Shown piece by piece: positions 26,221 through 38,867 of a stretch of DNA of 64,000 bases. Each line of letters starts with the position of its first letter. The stretch's first letter is position 1. The stretch is from Tyto alba. Its lineage: Eukaryota > Chordata > Aves > Strigiformes > Tytonidae. Location of the stretch: contig NW_024881295.1 of assembly GCF_018691265.1 (NCBI RefSeq), positions 22,248,243-22,312,242 of the forward strand. The letters run 5' to 3'. A program made the position numbers and the translations under genes. A model generated the notes under the pieces. It saw only the letters and a program-made list of their open reading frames with translations, was not told the origin of the DNA and made no database searches.

Positions 26221-28271
26221 TGAGCAGGCGGAGGCCCTGGGCATCGTGCCTTGGGGCTAGGAACGTACAGGTTTGCAGGGTTTGACCGATTCAGCGGGGG
26301 TGGGAGCAGAAGTCACAGCTGCTCGCTTTGCACTGCTTGGTGGTGGAGCTGCAACGCAGGAGCTGGCGGTAGGAGGTGAACTGGAGGGCTGGCTAGCGCC
26401 TGGTAGCTACCTCACGTGCTAAAATGGAGGTCTTTATTTTCAGCCTGATAATCAGCTTTCCCCGCGTTGCCTCTTCCAAACTCTGTGGAAGTAGCACGGT
26501 GGTGCATGGGCTCCGAGTGGCCGGGAAATGGTCACATCGCCCTTCCAGTCTGCAGAAGGTGGGAAGCTGAGGCGTGGGGGAGGTCTCTCTGTAAGGCCCA
26601 ACTTTGTTGTTCTGTCCCATGTCTTCACCCTCCACAGCGAGATGCTTGTCCTAAGTTCAGGTGAGGCTGAGAACCTCTTTTGACTGGATGCGCTCCTCAG
26701 CCTTGCTTCCCATTTTCTACAGACCCGGGATTTGAAGTTAATACAGCTTAAGTCCTCGCCCATGTGCTTCTCTTGCTGTTGCTTAAGTTAGAAGCCATAC
26801 CAACACTTTTCAAAGGAAATCAATGCTCATTAGTTATGATCTCACTTTTTAACTCTCCCATATTTAGTATTCTCTCATAACCTCTACAGCAGCATGGAAG
26901 CAAAAATACCGCATTCTAGTATTGGCCATACTACAGAGTATCCGAGTTATGTAGAAGACCTCCTGTTTATAATAAACTCTTCTTCTGTACCTCAAAGGAG
27001 CTACGAATAAGCTAGTTTGGGTATTAATTTATTGCATAAGAACCTGGACATGTTGTTTTATACATATTTATAAATACTGCTAGACACGTTCCTCCTTTCT
27101 TGTCCTAAGACATGGATTCATTTGACACAGAGATCTGAGCTCTGATAAAACCCCACGCGGAAGCCTTCCTCTCTGTTCACTCTGGATGTCTGCCTTGCCT
27201 TTGTTCCCCTGTGTAAACTCCCCAGTGGTGCTGGAGAGGCTGCACCACCCCTCCCAAGTGGCGTTGGGGAACGGTTCCCCTTGAGCGCGGCCGCCCGCAG
27301 AGCCACTCCGAGCAGAGACCTGTCTGTCTGGATGCTCTGGGAGAACTGGGAGCTACTAGCCTGTGACAAAGCAATAAATGTTAACAACCCCTTGTGCTCC
27401 CCGTAGCAATCACCTCAGATAAAAGATGCACAAAGGGCCGGAGAGTGTAGGTTCCCGATAGCTCCATTTCAGAAACAGAAGGATCTACTCCTAGGCTAAA
27501 GGACAGCTTCAGCACTGCCAAGAGCAAGAAGCTGGTCATCCACTCTTTGGCCTGGAGCTGGAGGACAGAACCCAAGGCAGAGGTAACGCACGTTGCTAGG
27601 GTCTGACCCGCAGTGCCCCCCAGAGGCACCTCGCTGCTGGGGCTGGGGCCAGGGGCGAACTCGGCCCTTGTCTGTCCGCAGCCGTGGTGTAGTGTCACTG
27701 AGAAGTTCACTAAGCTTGCTGAATTTTCCCTTAGGTTGGCAGAAATCTCTAACAGCCAGTCACCAAATGAGGAAAAGGTAATCCCAGAAATTTTGAAGTT
27801 TGTAAAGTTACAAGCAATTAACTGAAAGTAGAGGTTATAGAGCTGTTGGGAAGCCAGTGTAGTGGCTGCCACGTGTACGCAGAAGGTTGTTTTCCTAACA
27901 TTTTTCAAGACTTTCTGGCATCTTCTCCACCTTTCTGTCTCCTCAATTTATCTTTAAAAGCTGTGCACCATTTCACTGTTGCTGTTGTGGATTTCTATAC
28001 ATTGTGTGTTCTCCCTTTTGAATTTTCTTTTTCTATCGAGTATGTAAACGTTGGTAAAGGAGTATACTCCCTCTGAAGGAAGGTTTGGCTCCAGGTAACA
28101 TTAAATTCAAATACTATAGAGGTGAGCATAGCATAAATCAATCGACTTCTAAGTTTGATCCTGCAGTAAGATTTGGTAGGATCCCACATGAGATGCCAGT
28201 GGAGTTGGTAGCACGTCTGAGAATAAGCTCTTTCCATTGAGACCCCCGAATGGACCTCATAGTGCCACTGC

Positions 28272-28436
28272 TATAGGAGCACTAGAAACAAGAAATGAGA
28301 GATGGGAGGCAGGAGACCCCAGAATTTTCGCTTCCAGCTCTGCCATTGACTGCCTGTGGGTGATCTGGAAGAAGAATCTACTTAAATTCTCTGTGCATAA
28401 AACAACTTTCATCTGTTAAATGGGAATATACCAACC
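28272..28436 (+). repeat. MIR-like tRNA-derived SINE, well preserved
   Basis: The blocks GAGCACTAGAAAC, GGAGGCAGGAGACCCCAGAA, CTTCCAGCTCTGCCATTGAC, TGCCTGTGGGTGATCTGG, AAATTCTCTGTGCATAAAAC and TCATCTGTTAAATGGGAATA follow the MIR consensus in order: B box, AGCTCTGCCACTGAC, TGTGTGACCTTGG, TCTCTGTGCCTCAG and CATCTGTAAAATGGG. This is the clearest SINE in the window. Confidence 0.85.
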
Positions 28437-31400
28437 ACTGAAAATTGATCCAAGATCTAATTCATGAGGAATTGGTGAAGTAAAATACCCGCCGGCCCGT
28501 AAGTAAAAGATGAATTTCCTGGTGTTCCTGTCATGCTCTCCTCAGCTATTATGTACTGAAACAAGCTGATATGTTAGTGATCTTGCTGTACCAATCTTGA
28601 TTCCCTATTTAGTATTTCTTATTTTGCTCCTCTTCTTTTTGCTGTGGTGCCTGTGATGATCCTGCAGTTCTGGGCCCCTTGTCAGACTTGATAAATAGCT
28701 TTGCTCTCTTTTACAGCCAACACCAGCAGAAAACCTATTGATTTTTATTTATTCTGATGGTGCTGCAGTAGTCTTGTCATCTCCTATCAGTGTGCCGGGA
28801 ATCCTATCCTCCATTAACCAACCATTAAAACAAAACAGAACACAAAAATTAAAGAAAAGAGCACAGCATAATGTAGCATTGTCCTAAATAACCTGCAAAG
28901 TGGAGTTTGTGTTGAGGCATTTTCTTTCAAATGAAGGGAGACACAAAGCAGAACTTGTGATAACATGGCAGAACAGTGCAGGAAAATCCTTTAGTGTCAC
29001 TCTCAGGCATGTAGATCTTCCAGGTCCCACTAGGACATAAGATCTGACAGTCCAACCGTTGAGGTTCCCTTGATTTGCTCTTACTCTTCTTGTGCATGTT
29101 GATCAGAGGCATTTTGGAAGGGTCTCTGGAAATTGGTATTGTTACTCAGCAAAGCGAGTGTGCTCACCTGAGACAAAGCAAATCACCACTGTAGAAGCTG
29201 ATCTGTGAAATGTGCATATCCTTGAGCCACAAGTCAGTGTCTGGTTGAGTTGCTCACGTTGGTCAGTTGTGCCCATTAACAGCTTGGCCCCACTGTGAGG
29301 TGATGGAAACAAATCCTCTCTCAGACATCTTCCTGACACTCCACTCTTTTCCTGGTTTTATTCAGGGACTTGAAATCTGGTGCAGAAGCAATTCTTATTT
29401 TAGGGATGTCTCGTTTTTCCTTTTGCTTCCTTTATATTTCATCCTGTTTGTGGGACAAGAGGCCCAACATGACTTCTGCATACTCTATGTGAACAGTAAA
29501 CTCCCCAGTGTGTCTGTCTACAGTGAATATGATCCAGCCTTCTACTTCACTTTGGGTGCTAATAATAAGGGGAGTAATAATAGTGAATACTGAGGACCAC
29601 ATCTAACTAGAGGAACGTGACTCATGCCTTTGAACAGAGCAAACATCCCCATGCACTGTGTGTATGCAGAATCAGAAACTAATTGTTGTTATGTGCCAAA
29701 TAGCATATTGGCAGGATTTATACAGCAAAGCCCCTGGCATCATGAAAACCCTAACCCCAAATGCTCTTCTTTGGCAGAAAGAAAGAAATTTGGACTCTGG
29801 GCTACTCTTGCTATTAGATAACTGGCAGATCAAATATTTACAGGGACCATATTGTTTAGATTTTTCTTCATCCTGTTACTCTCAGCCAATCTGAACACAG
29901 AGCAGCTGGGGTTTGTTTACCCACCAAGAACTGAATCTCAGGCAGGTTATGTTATGCAGCTTTTATGTTCTGACTGACAAATGAGAATGTATAGAAATTA
30001 GTGGTACCCAAGGCAGTGCAGATCAACATTTCTGTTTCTGTGCCAGTTTTCAAAGTTTGTATGGTTCACCTCCCCCAACACTACTTTATTTTTTTCTTGA
30101 CAATGAACAAAGAGTTTAAAGTGTTAAGGGACTTGAGAATGTTTTAGTCTGTGGTCTTTGTAGTTAGCAGTCTTGGACTAATTTATGTCCCCCAGGGGAA
30201 TAAAACCCCAAACCCAAACCCAGGATTCCTGAGCAGATATCCCCTGTAGCTTTCATATGCAAATAATTGTCTCATTGATATGACTCTGTCCTATCATGCT
30301 AACAATAAATCAAATCCATGTGACCCCCTCACCGTTTTCCTGGTTAGATTTGCTAATAAAAATATCTTATGGATGGAAATGAATTACAATGGTATTTTGA
30401 ACGGGTGGTGGAATGTGGAAAGTGCAGAGGTGCTGTAAAATGCCCTGGCCAAGCATACGTGCCCCAGCCATCTCTGCCAGCTGTTGGAAAGCAATAGCAA
30501 CCAGCTGGGTGGTTGCAGGTCTGGTGATGTGATGGAGAATAAAAGAGAAAATAAGGCAATAAAAGGAAACTCTGAAATGATCACCATCTGTTTAGGAAAC
30601 ATCATACCTGTTAAAATATGGATTTTCATTTTGTTCTCCTTGACTGGTTCAGTTCATTGGAGGGGCTGGACCCAGAAATTATAAAGCGTTTCACTCTGGT
30701 TCAATCTGTTGAACAGAACTGTGTTAATTTTGTTGAAGCATTTGAGAAGAAGCTCACTGCAGGGGACCTTCTTTAGAAAACCAAAGGGGAAGAAAACTGC
30801 CACACAACGTGGTGTGCACCTCCCAAACACATACCAGCTGCTTTTACCGAATACTAATCCGGCTTCAGAATTGTCTTGTGAGACTGTGGCAAAGCCCAAA
30901 GCTTTGAACTGAAATAATGACAACCTACTCTGTCCCATATAGGTATGGGACCTCGAGAGCAGCTAGACACATTCTTGACTCAGAATTCTGCCTTTGGAAA
31001 ACATGTTGGATGCTCCCACATTGGCCTTTTGACTGCGTATAGTCTTGCCCATGTGTTAGGATGGCAGAGTGCCTCCGCACAAAGTGTTATGCCAGTTTCA
31101 CAGAGGTAGAAGTGCCAAGCAAAATGGACTTGGCTGGGCAGGCTGCAGAGCTCTCGGAGTGTGCTGAGAGGCTGCAGTAAGTCTTTTTTGGTAACAAGAA
31201 TGTCAGAGGAGTAGGACAAGTCTGTTCTCGTGTTTGTTGACATCCGTATGCTGAAGGAGGTTGTTCAGGAAGGAAAGGCAGGTTTCTGTACATACGTCTG
31301 CTGATGCTTGGCATAATCGTTGAGGAAAGACTGTGATATTGAACTGTAGGCTGTAAGGATCTCTTGGCAGGCTGTATGGAGAAGGGGCTGCAGCAGGTAA

Positions 31401-32272
31401 TGCCTTTAGGGTCAGGGCTGGATTGCTGCTACACCCTTCCTCTGCCTGCCTAGTAGGTGTAATCAAGGCAAGTGTCTGATGCCTTTCATATGTAAAAAGT
31501 TAAAGAGAAACAGAGAGACACTTTAATGAGGTCTTGATGGTTGCCTATGTCACGATTTCCATGAAGAGCTAAAGAGGAGACTGTTGCCCTGTTAGCTACA
31601 GCCAGGCTGTGGGTAAGTCTACCTGACTGTCATGTGTCAGTGACTGGAAAGAACCATTAGCTGAATAAATTCACATTAAATGGCATCACCGCTCCACAAC
31701 ACCCTTTCCTCAGGTAGCAATAGCATTTTGCCCTCAGCAACTTGTAGCAGTAGACGTCGTGGTTTTCTAACGTACATGTTAAATGCGCCAAACTGAGGGA
31801 CACCAGGATGGAAATGCTGGGCCTCTGACGCTCGTATCTTTATAGAACTTCATGACCATGGAAGATATTATTCCTTCTGCCCTGGAGCAAATGTAGCCTA
31901 AATGTAATGTCCTGTAAATACGGATCGTGGTGAACCATCAGTTGGAACAAGGAAGGATTGGAAGGAGAGGGGGATGTCTTTGCTCGATAGAGCTCTCTGT
32001 GTGTAGCCACGGTGGGCGAGAGCCGAAGGCCAGGTAAGTGGCAGAGCCTCTGGCGTTTAGACCCAGAGCTGGAGAAAAGCATCCTTGTAATGTGTAGGTT
32101 TATTTTTAGCAAACAGTCCCAACATTTCATCTTACCTGTGAAAAAGTGTCTGACCACACCTGCAGAGGATCTTGCGAGCTCCATCCCATCTACTGGATAA
32201 AACTAATTTCAAATAATTGATGTTTTTTTAAACATTGTAATGTTTTTCATGATACAATGTGTTCCTTTCTAG

Positions 32273-32361
32273 ATGACACCGCTAATAAACCAGGCCTGTG
32301 ATGTCCTGCTGTGTAACTTGAAAGTCTATGCAGATTCTGGCAAAGCTTTTGATATCCAGAG
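32273..32361 (+). CDS. TBXAS1: TBXAS1 coding exon, 89 bp, phase 0-2
   Basis: The exon lies between the acceptor CCTTTCTAG and the donor GTATGT. It encodes [17 protein letters not shown] and then [12 protein letters not shown], plus the first two bases of an Arg codon completed by the next exon. Human TBXAS1 as I recall it reads MVPLISQACDLLLAHLK then RYAESGDAFDIQR. Both the exact 89-bp length and the split Arg codon are the pattern seen in CYP3-clan genes. This is the D-helix region before the E-helix. No defect is visible. Confidence 0.94.
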
Positions 32362-32639
32362 GTATGTTCAACATGCCAGAAATTAGTAGCAGATTTAAAA
32401 AAAAAAAAAAAAAGTCAATAGCAGAAGTTATTCTAAGTATGTGCTTAGTGTATAAAATTTTTTTTTTTCCTCCCTCACTTTTATAAGTGGAGATCATAGT
32501 TTAGTAGAGGATGTGTCTGATAGATGCCTTTTCTTCCTGGGGGCAGCCATTGCATACTTGAAAAGTAATTTTGGAAAAGCATCTAATGTATTTCTAGCTG
32601 TTGTTTCATGAAGTTTTAACAGCTGGAAGCGGAAAGGAA

Positions 32640-33720
32640 AGCTGCATCAGTCCCTGTCCAGTCTGCTCTCTACAGTCTGCCAATAATGTACAAATATAGG
32701 AATTGATCTAGTATCAAATCCCTCTAGGCCATCACTCCCTTGCTTTTTTTATATGAGGTTTTTTTGAGCACTTAATCATTCTTACCACATTCCTTCTAAG
32801 CCCTTCTAATGGCACGTTAGCCTTTTGTGAAACGATGGGATCGGTACTCCAGATGAGAATGCACCACTGATTTATAAAATGACACTTTAATATTTTCCAT
32901 ACTGTGCTTTCTCCCATTTGTTATGCATTTAATATCCTATTATCTTTTTTGTTACTCTTTCATCAGAGGTCTTCACTGAACTGTTCACAGCACTGTCTAG
33001 CCCCTTCTCTGAGCAGATGCATTTCTTCTAGGACTCTGTATGGCATATGAGTAGTTCAAATGCATTCTTTTTAATATGCACTATTTTGCATACACTTCAG
33101 TTACTGGGTTGGTCAGCACCCTCTGAAGTTCTTTGTGATTTCTCCCAAACTGGAGCAGTGCAAATAATTTTGTTTCATCTAAATAAATTGATATTTAACC
33201 ACAATTCATCCACCTCGTTTCAAGTACATGTGTATCTACACAGGCAAGTGTATGTCTGTGCACAGAGATCTCTTTATTAAACATCTGAAGAGATGCTATG
33301 AAACCTTGAGATACATTACACTTAGCCTAGTGCTCTGATGAAAATTGACCTTTTGAGTCCTTCCAGGCTTTTCCCTTTTTTCCATTTGTCTTTTTTCTTT
33401 GCCTGGTCTTTTAGCTATTGATCCATGATAGGGTTTCACCTCTCAAGAGGCACTTTGGAAAGGACCTTTTGAAAGTATAAATGAATGATGTTGACCATTT
33501 CAGAATATGATCTTCCAGTTGTTTTATCATACCACCATTTCAGCAGGTTTGACATATATAAAAGTGATTCCCACTGCACTGCAGTTTCCCAGAATTGCCT
33601 TGGGAGTTATTTTTTTGGATGTAAATACCCTATCTGCAGCCTCCTGTCATCTTGTACGTTAGTTATCTTTAGCCATTTTGTGTTTCGCCAACAACTTGAA
33701 ATTTAGTTTTTAAGCTTTTT
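32640..33720 (-). repeat. Antisense CR1 LINE relic (amniote type)
   Basis: On the + strand the order of blocks is CTCCAGATGAGAATGCACCA, CTGATTTATAAAATGACACT, TTAATATGCACTATTTTGCA, CACCCTCTGAAGTTCTTTGT, AATAATTTTGTTTCATCTAA, GATGAAAATTGACCTTTTGA, CTATTGATCCATGATAGGGT and a GGACCTTTTGAAAGTATAAA part. This matches the known antisense CR1 reverse-transcriptase region (ATTACTTTGCAT, CCCTCTGTAGCTCTTCGCAG, CTGATCCATGAGAGGACC, ACCTTGTCAAAGGC). Decay is heavy and no long frame survives. Confidence 0.72.
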
Positions 33721-33819
33721 CAGTACCTTGGAGAGGTAGATGATCAAGTGCTTCTGCAATTATTGTTTTATTGCAGTGCCCCCTCTTTTAACATATCAAC
33801 TTCTAATAATGCTTTTCGT

Positions 33820-33845
33820 TTGTGTGTATGTGTGTGTGTGTGTGA
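33820..33845. repeat. TG microsatellite
   Basis: TGTGTGTATG followed by uninterrupted TG dinucleotides. The run is short and may vary in length. Confidence 0.9.
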
Positions 33846-34835
33846 GTTGAAAACCCAAAGAAGTTACTTAGCTTTGCAGTATTGTTGTCTTCCAAATCTG
33901 CTCTGGTGTCATCAGAATGACAGTGCACAAAGATCATAGTTTAGAAATGCTGCTTCACAATATATATACAGGATATACTGGGCCTGAGTCCTGTCCTTCT
34001 CTTAATACATGCTCACTCAGGTTAAAACACCAGAGAATTTGATACTAGCCTTTTGTAAGAGAACATAGAACAGTCATTGCAGACTTGACCACAAATCACA
34101 AGAATCAAATTTCAAGGATATTTTACATTCTCAGTCCATTTATTTCAAAACTAAATATAGCTGCTAATGCCAGTAGAAATAAAGATGGTGAGAGAACTGG
34201 ATAGATGGTCAGATATGTGGGGAGAGATTCAATAAGTTCTGAAGTTTCTAGATCATGGCCCACAGATCAGTTGTGGTTCTCAAAGCATTTGCTGCTCCTC
34301 TGCAGAGTTACAGATTTCACATGGTGTGGGTTCCTCTTACTTTTGACCATGATTTTACATTACAAAGGAGCTGTCAAGAAGACCAAGGAAATCCTTAACA
34401 GGTGATTTTACTTAAACACCTCTTGTCACTGAGAGTTTAGACTGAACTGGTAGTAGATACGGTTTCTGCAGTTTGAATGAGAAAGGAATGATCTCTTTTA
34501 TTAGGATGCACAGTAAGAAAATGCTTATGAATCTCTGACCTGTTGCATTTGACTTCTAGCTAATAACAAGCAAAATTTTTTATTTTTTATAAATCTTTGG
34601 TGGAATTATTGAGCTATATGAAAATATATTCATGTCGTAGACAAGAGAAGGTGATCATTATTAGGCACCAACATTTGTCAGAATGATGGGAACATCTCCT
34701 GTTGGCAAAGCTCAAATCTTAAAGCAAAAAGAAAATCAGGGGCAAAACTTAATGTTATGTGATGTTTGTAGAAGCAAGGTATTAATGGATATGTAATTTT
34801 TTGCTAACAATTTATCATTCTTCAACTCAATGCAG

Positions 34836-34984
34836 GTGTTACAACTGCTTTACCTTGGATGTCGTTGGCAGTGTAGCTTTTGGTACTGAAGTGGATTCTC
34901 AGAAGAATCCCGATGACCCCTTTGTTAAGAATTGCAGAACATTCTTTGAAATGTCTTTGTTTAAGCCTCTCCTCATTCTGATCC
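34836..34984 (+). CDS. TBXAS1: TBXAS1 coding exon, 149 bp, phase 2-1
   Basis: The first base completes the split Arg codon. The exon then encodes CYNCFTLDVVGSVAFGTEVD, SQKNPDDPFVKNCRTFFEMS and LFKPLLILI, ending one base into a Leu codon before the donor GTGAGT. Human TBXAS1 as recalled reads [20 protein letters not shown] and then ...PEDPFVKHCKRFFEF. The DVVxSVAFG segment is the conserved E-helix part of the CYP3/CYP5 clan. The length of 149 bp equals the corresponding CYP3A exon. No defect is visible. Confidence 0.95.
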
Positions 34985-36601
34985 GTGAGTATAGTCCACC
35001 CTTGTCCACTTCTTTATGGTAATTTTCTAAAAGTCATTATCAAATTGCAAAACATGTTGAAGCAGGAGCAGGAAGATGCATAACAGACTTCATTTCATTG
35101 GTGTTCAGAATGCAACCTACAGGCCAAGTATACCCTCAAGATTGCCACCATATGCTGTGCAGCTCCTGTCACCATTAATGCAAGTTCTTTTAGAAACTGG
35201 CAGTCTGTGGAGGCGATGCTCCAGATTGAGCTGAGTGGATTTTTTAATACACTTCTGCATTAAAACAGAGTAACTGCCCTTTGGAGCCTGAGAGTAAAGT
35301 TTTTGTGCACTTGGTTTGCCTGGTAGAGATTTAGTGGCTAATAACCCACTAAAGAAAAGAGGTGGAAGGGAGCATAAACAGGTAGTGTAAGTCCTCCAAA
35401 TTCTTATTGGAATAGCAGCACCAGACTAGTTGATGGCTATAGAGGGTAAAGACGATAAGTGCCAGCACAGGCTGCTATTAAGAGAATGCATTTGTTTTCA
35501 GGTGAATAGATAGGGAATGCAAGAATGGGGTATAAAGCCATTTAGTTCTAGGGCATGAAAGCTAAGGCTTCGTGGTGGTGGTGGCCTTGTCAGTGCAAGG
35601 CCATTAAGAATCGTAGCTGAGGAAGCCACAGCATAATCGAGGTCGTTGAGGTTTTAGCATCTTGTTATCTAGACCTGCACAGAGTAGTGTCACATGAACA
35701 CAGTGTCAGAGTTTCCTGTGCCCATCTGCTCCTGCTGGCATTACAGATTGCACCTGTACTAGCAGCACCTGAACTGTTCCCTTCTGGAGTTGTGTATCCA
35801 GAATGTCCTGGGGTTAATGGTTAACGTCTGATTGCGAAGTGTGATTTGTGACTAATTTCTGAAGGGACAGAAATGTGCCCCTGTATATCTAAGACCATGC
35901 CCTTCATTAAAGAAAGTTTCTGTGGGTTTTGGGACTGGATTCTTTGGCTAATCTCTTTCTGCTGGTAGATTATGCTGAATCTCCACATTGTGTTGCCCTG
36001 TTGGCGGCACAGGGGTTTTCTGATGACTGATTTGTTAGTCTTAAGCTGCTCATAAGTTAATGATGGATTTATTAAGATGCAAGACTTCACTCAGGTTTCT
36101 AATTCCTGACCATAAAGGCCGTGGCCTGGAGACCATCCTTGTGATAACATCCCACTTCCAGAGTCTGTAGCATCTGCAATAAATTTGCAAACCAATATCC
36201 TAATATTGGAGAACTATAAATGAGAATGACTGCTACACAGTTTCATGGATCAGCACCGTGAGCTGCTAGGCTAGTTCAAGATCCCCCACCTTCTGTGTGT
36301 AATTGAGTAGGCAGGGTAACTGATTCTCCCCTTTGTTGTGGTGGCTCTATGGCATCAAGAAGCTGAACCCAAATCCTGAGGCATTGTGGAAACAAGCTTG
36401 GAAGGCATCTGTCTGGCAGGGCAGCCGTGGCCAACATACAGTTTCTGGAAGGAAATCCTTTACCAGCCTATGGGGGTGGAAGGAAAAGAGGGAGAGGGAT
36501 AGAGAAAGAGGAAAACACAGGTTTCATGAAAGTAAATGCATCCCATGATGAGTTTTATAACATGTCTGATTCAGTGTTTTCTTCTTTAAAATCTTTTACA
36601 G
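34985..36601 (+). other. TBXAS1: TBXAS1 intron of about 1.6 kb
   Basis: The intron is bounded by GTGAGT and TCTTTTACAG. A purine-rich stretch of GGGAGAGGGATAGAG type lies near 36484-36515. I recognised no repeat family, RNA gene or coding segment in the rest. Confidence 0.88.
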
Positions 36602-36731
36602 TTTCTTTCCCATTCATAATGATCCCATTGCTCCGGATTTTGCCAAACAAGAAACAAAGGAACTGAATGGATTTTTTATCCAAACCATAAAAAATGCAAT
36701 TGTCTTCAGAGACCAGCAAGATGCAGCTGAG
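36602..36731 (+). CDS. TBXAS1: TBXAS1 coding exon (F-G to H region) with a one-base frameshift
   Basis: The acceptor TTTTACAG and the donor GTAAGG are both good. The incoming phase gives (L)SFPFIMIPLLRILPNKKQRN and then a stop codon at 36663-36665. One frame over, ELNGFFIQTIKNAIVFRDQQ followed by DAAE reads straight to the donor in the correct phase for the next exon. Human has PNK-NRD-ELNGFF. Here only eight bases, 36651-36658, separate the PNK and ELN codons instead of nine, so one base is missing in the A-rich run. The exon is 130 bp and not the expected 131. Both halves are otherwise well conserved, with no other stop or splice damage. Skipping this exon would not rescue the frame, because the flanking phases are 1 and 0. 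A sequencing or assembly indel in the A-rich tract, a recent null allele, or a true lineage frameshift are all possible. Confidence 0.9.
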
Positions 36732-38654
36732 GTAAGGCTATTTCTGTGATAAATATATGGATAAGCAAATGTTTTGAGGAAAAACTGGAAGTGGCATAAG
36801 CCTCAGCTGAAAGAGCAAACTCAGTCTGTTTGAACATTCAAAGCAATTTAGTGAAGATTTTATTCATTTTTAGCATTATGTACCATCAACCAGGCTTGGT
36901 GTTGATGCAGTATTGTTAACACAAGAAAGATTGCTTCTCTCAATATTTCTGTTCAAATAAGGATGCAGAAATGTCATATCTGGGATGACTTTTCAACCCA
37001 GTTTCTAGACCCAGAAGGAAGGATTCACCCTGTAGAATTTTTCCTCATCCTAAAGTCAGGTATTTTGTCTATGCTACTTTTCCTTAACAACCAGAGAAAA
37101 GGGAGCCCCCACTGAGTGTTTCAACCCAGTCATTACCTAGGAGCTGAGGCAGGTTTTATATAGTCCTGTGACAGTTCCTACTGCTTTTGAAAATGGAAAG
37201 AACCTGAATGTCTGGTTAAGAGCAGACACTTGATATTGAGATGTCTGAAGAGAAAGGTGGTAAATTCCACCTGAAGTATGCACACTAATGGCTATGCATT
37301 ATTACCAAATCATTTGTTACTCCTGTATTTCTCTTTTGTCTCTTCATAAAGCAGTTCTGGGCTTTTTGGTTTTGTTTTAATCACTGTTGTTTTATGAAGT
37401 ATCTGAAGACACATGCATTTTTATGAAAATCTCTATTTTTTTTATATATAAAGCATTTGGAACAGAGGCGTGTGCTTCAGTTCTGTGATACGAAAGTTCT
37501 TTGGGTCTACTTGTCCATTTGGACCATTCTTTAATACAGACTGCACATATTATTCCTAAAAATAAGTTAGCTAGTTATGGATGTGTAGTGAGAAACAAAG
37601 AATACCAATGAGAATTTCATCTTAAAGGTAACTGAGACAAGTTTTGCATATCAATTGACATAAAACACACTGCAACATACACATTAAGGGGCTGTCAATA
37701 TTGAAATTTAAGAGATGTTTCTTACCAATTTGAGATGAAGAGCAATTCTGATGGGGTAAGAGCACAGGTGAGAATGGATCCTCCCAGCTTTTTCTCACAG
37801 CTTAGCCCCACAGCCGTCACCTTTCAGGAAAAAATGTACTTTAGTTTACTCTGCACTACATCTAAGACACATTTAAAAATCAAATTGATTTTCAAAGATA
37901 CTTAACGCTCTTTGCTGTGTTGTGTGTTCTGCTCTTTTTCTTTGACTTTTTCTGCATTGGAGTCTCACTTCTGTATTTGTTGTGTTTTGTCATGACATGC
38001 TTCTTGTTCTTTCCTCCAGCCCACCTTTATGAGTCTTTGCCCCCATTGGCCTTTAGGTCTTTGTCTCCATCCTTCTTTACAACCAAAAGCTTGCAAGCAC
38101 TACTGACCGGCCGCAAGTAATTCATGATTCTTGGTTAAGTAAACCATGGTTCTTGGCCCAGGCTGAGTGCTGGAGGAATATTTTCTAACAGAGGCGGTGT
38201 ATCTAAGCTGCTTGCCGACGCCTCATTTGTAGTGCACAGATCCAGCGTGGACTTCTGATGGCATACTGGTGTGACTCTATGTATGGAGAGTTTTGAATCA
38301 AAGATTTGTGCAAAGGGATCTGCATGAAATGTCTGTTCTGTGTATCAATTATAAAAGGATGAAAGGGACAATGAAACAATATAATGTGGTTTAAAAGTAG
38401 TTAATGTATAATACTGTTAATAAAATGCAATGTATTTATGCAGTAGTGGCACTGAGAGCATTGATCACGGGCTAAATCCTTCACTGTACTAGAGATGGTC
38501 ACTCCCTCAAACTGCAGACTAAGATAAAAGACAGCATGTGGGTATGCTTGGGAGAAAACACAAAGAAAAGCAAGGCTGTAGTGACAAGCTCAGGAGGCAG
38601 CACTCTCGGCGTGTGCAGCCTGTTTGCAGGTTTCAGTGGTTGATGGAGCAGAGG

Positions 38655-38700
38655 GTTAAGGTTACGTTGGAAGGGACGTTGGGAGGTGCTGCAAGAGGTA
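38655..38700 (-). repeat. Possible antisense CR1 3' end scrap
   Basis: TACGTTGGAAGGGACGTTGG followed by GAGGTGCTG resembles the antisense CR1 end (GGGTTGGAAGGGACCTCTGGAGGT). The match is short and could be chance. Confidence 0.3.
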
Positions 38701-38867
38701 ACCCAGTGGCTGCCCAGTATCCGGGCAGCGTGGAGGAAAGTGCAAGGTCCATGTTTGCCTTAACAGCGCGCGCCCAAGTCCATGACCAGCTGTGGTCCGC
38801 CTGCTCCTGGGCTTTGGCCTAGTTTGCAAAAATTGGCATATGGGAACTATTTCAAACACTGGGAGTT

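Larger units (their letters stand above)
24943..32272 (+). other. TBXAS1: TBXAS1 intron between the C-helix exon and the next exon
   Basis: This 7.3 kb intron starts with GTAAGG and ends with TTCCTTTCTAG. It contains a long A tract (25641-25663), a motif-rich block at about 25840-26220 listed separately, and a clear MIR-like SINE at 28272-28436. An AAACCC-like short run near 30204-30222 is too brief to mean anything. The rest is unique-looking sequence. The open frames of 60-175 codons in it, for example the - strand frame at 27381-27908, resemble no family I know. Confidence 0.85.
32362..34835 (+). other. TBXAS1: TBXAS1 intron of about 2.5 kb, with an antisense CR1 relic
   Basis: The intron opens with GTATGT and closes with an acceptor ending CAATGCAG. 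It holds an 18-base A tract (32397-32414), an antisense CR1 relic over about 32640-33720 and a short TG microsatellite (33820-33845). I see nothing recognisable in the remaining 1 kb before the next exon. Confidence 0.88.

Noticed and set aside
30200..30225. Telomere-like repeats (AAACCC runs)
   Set aside because: Only about three units and not the vertebrate TTAGGG motif.
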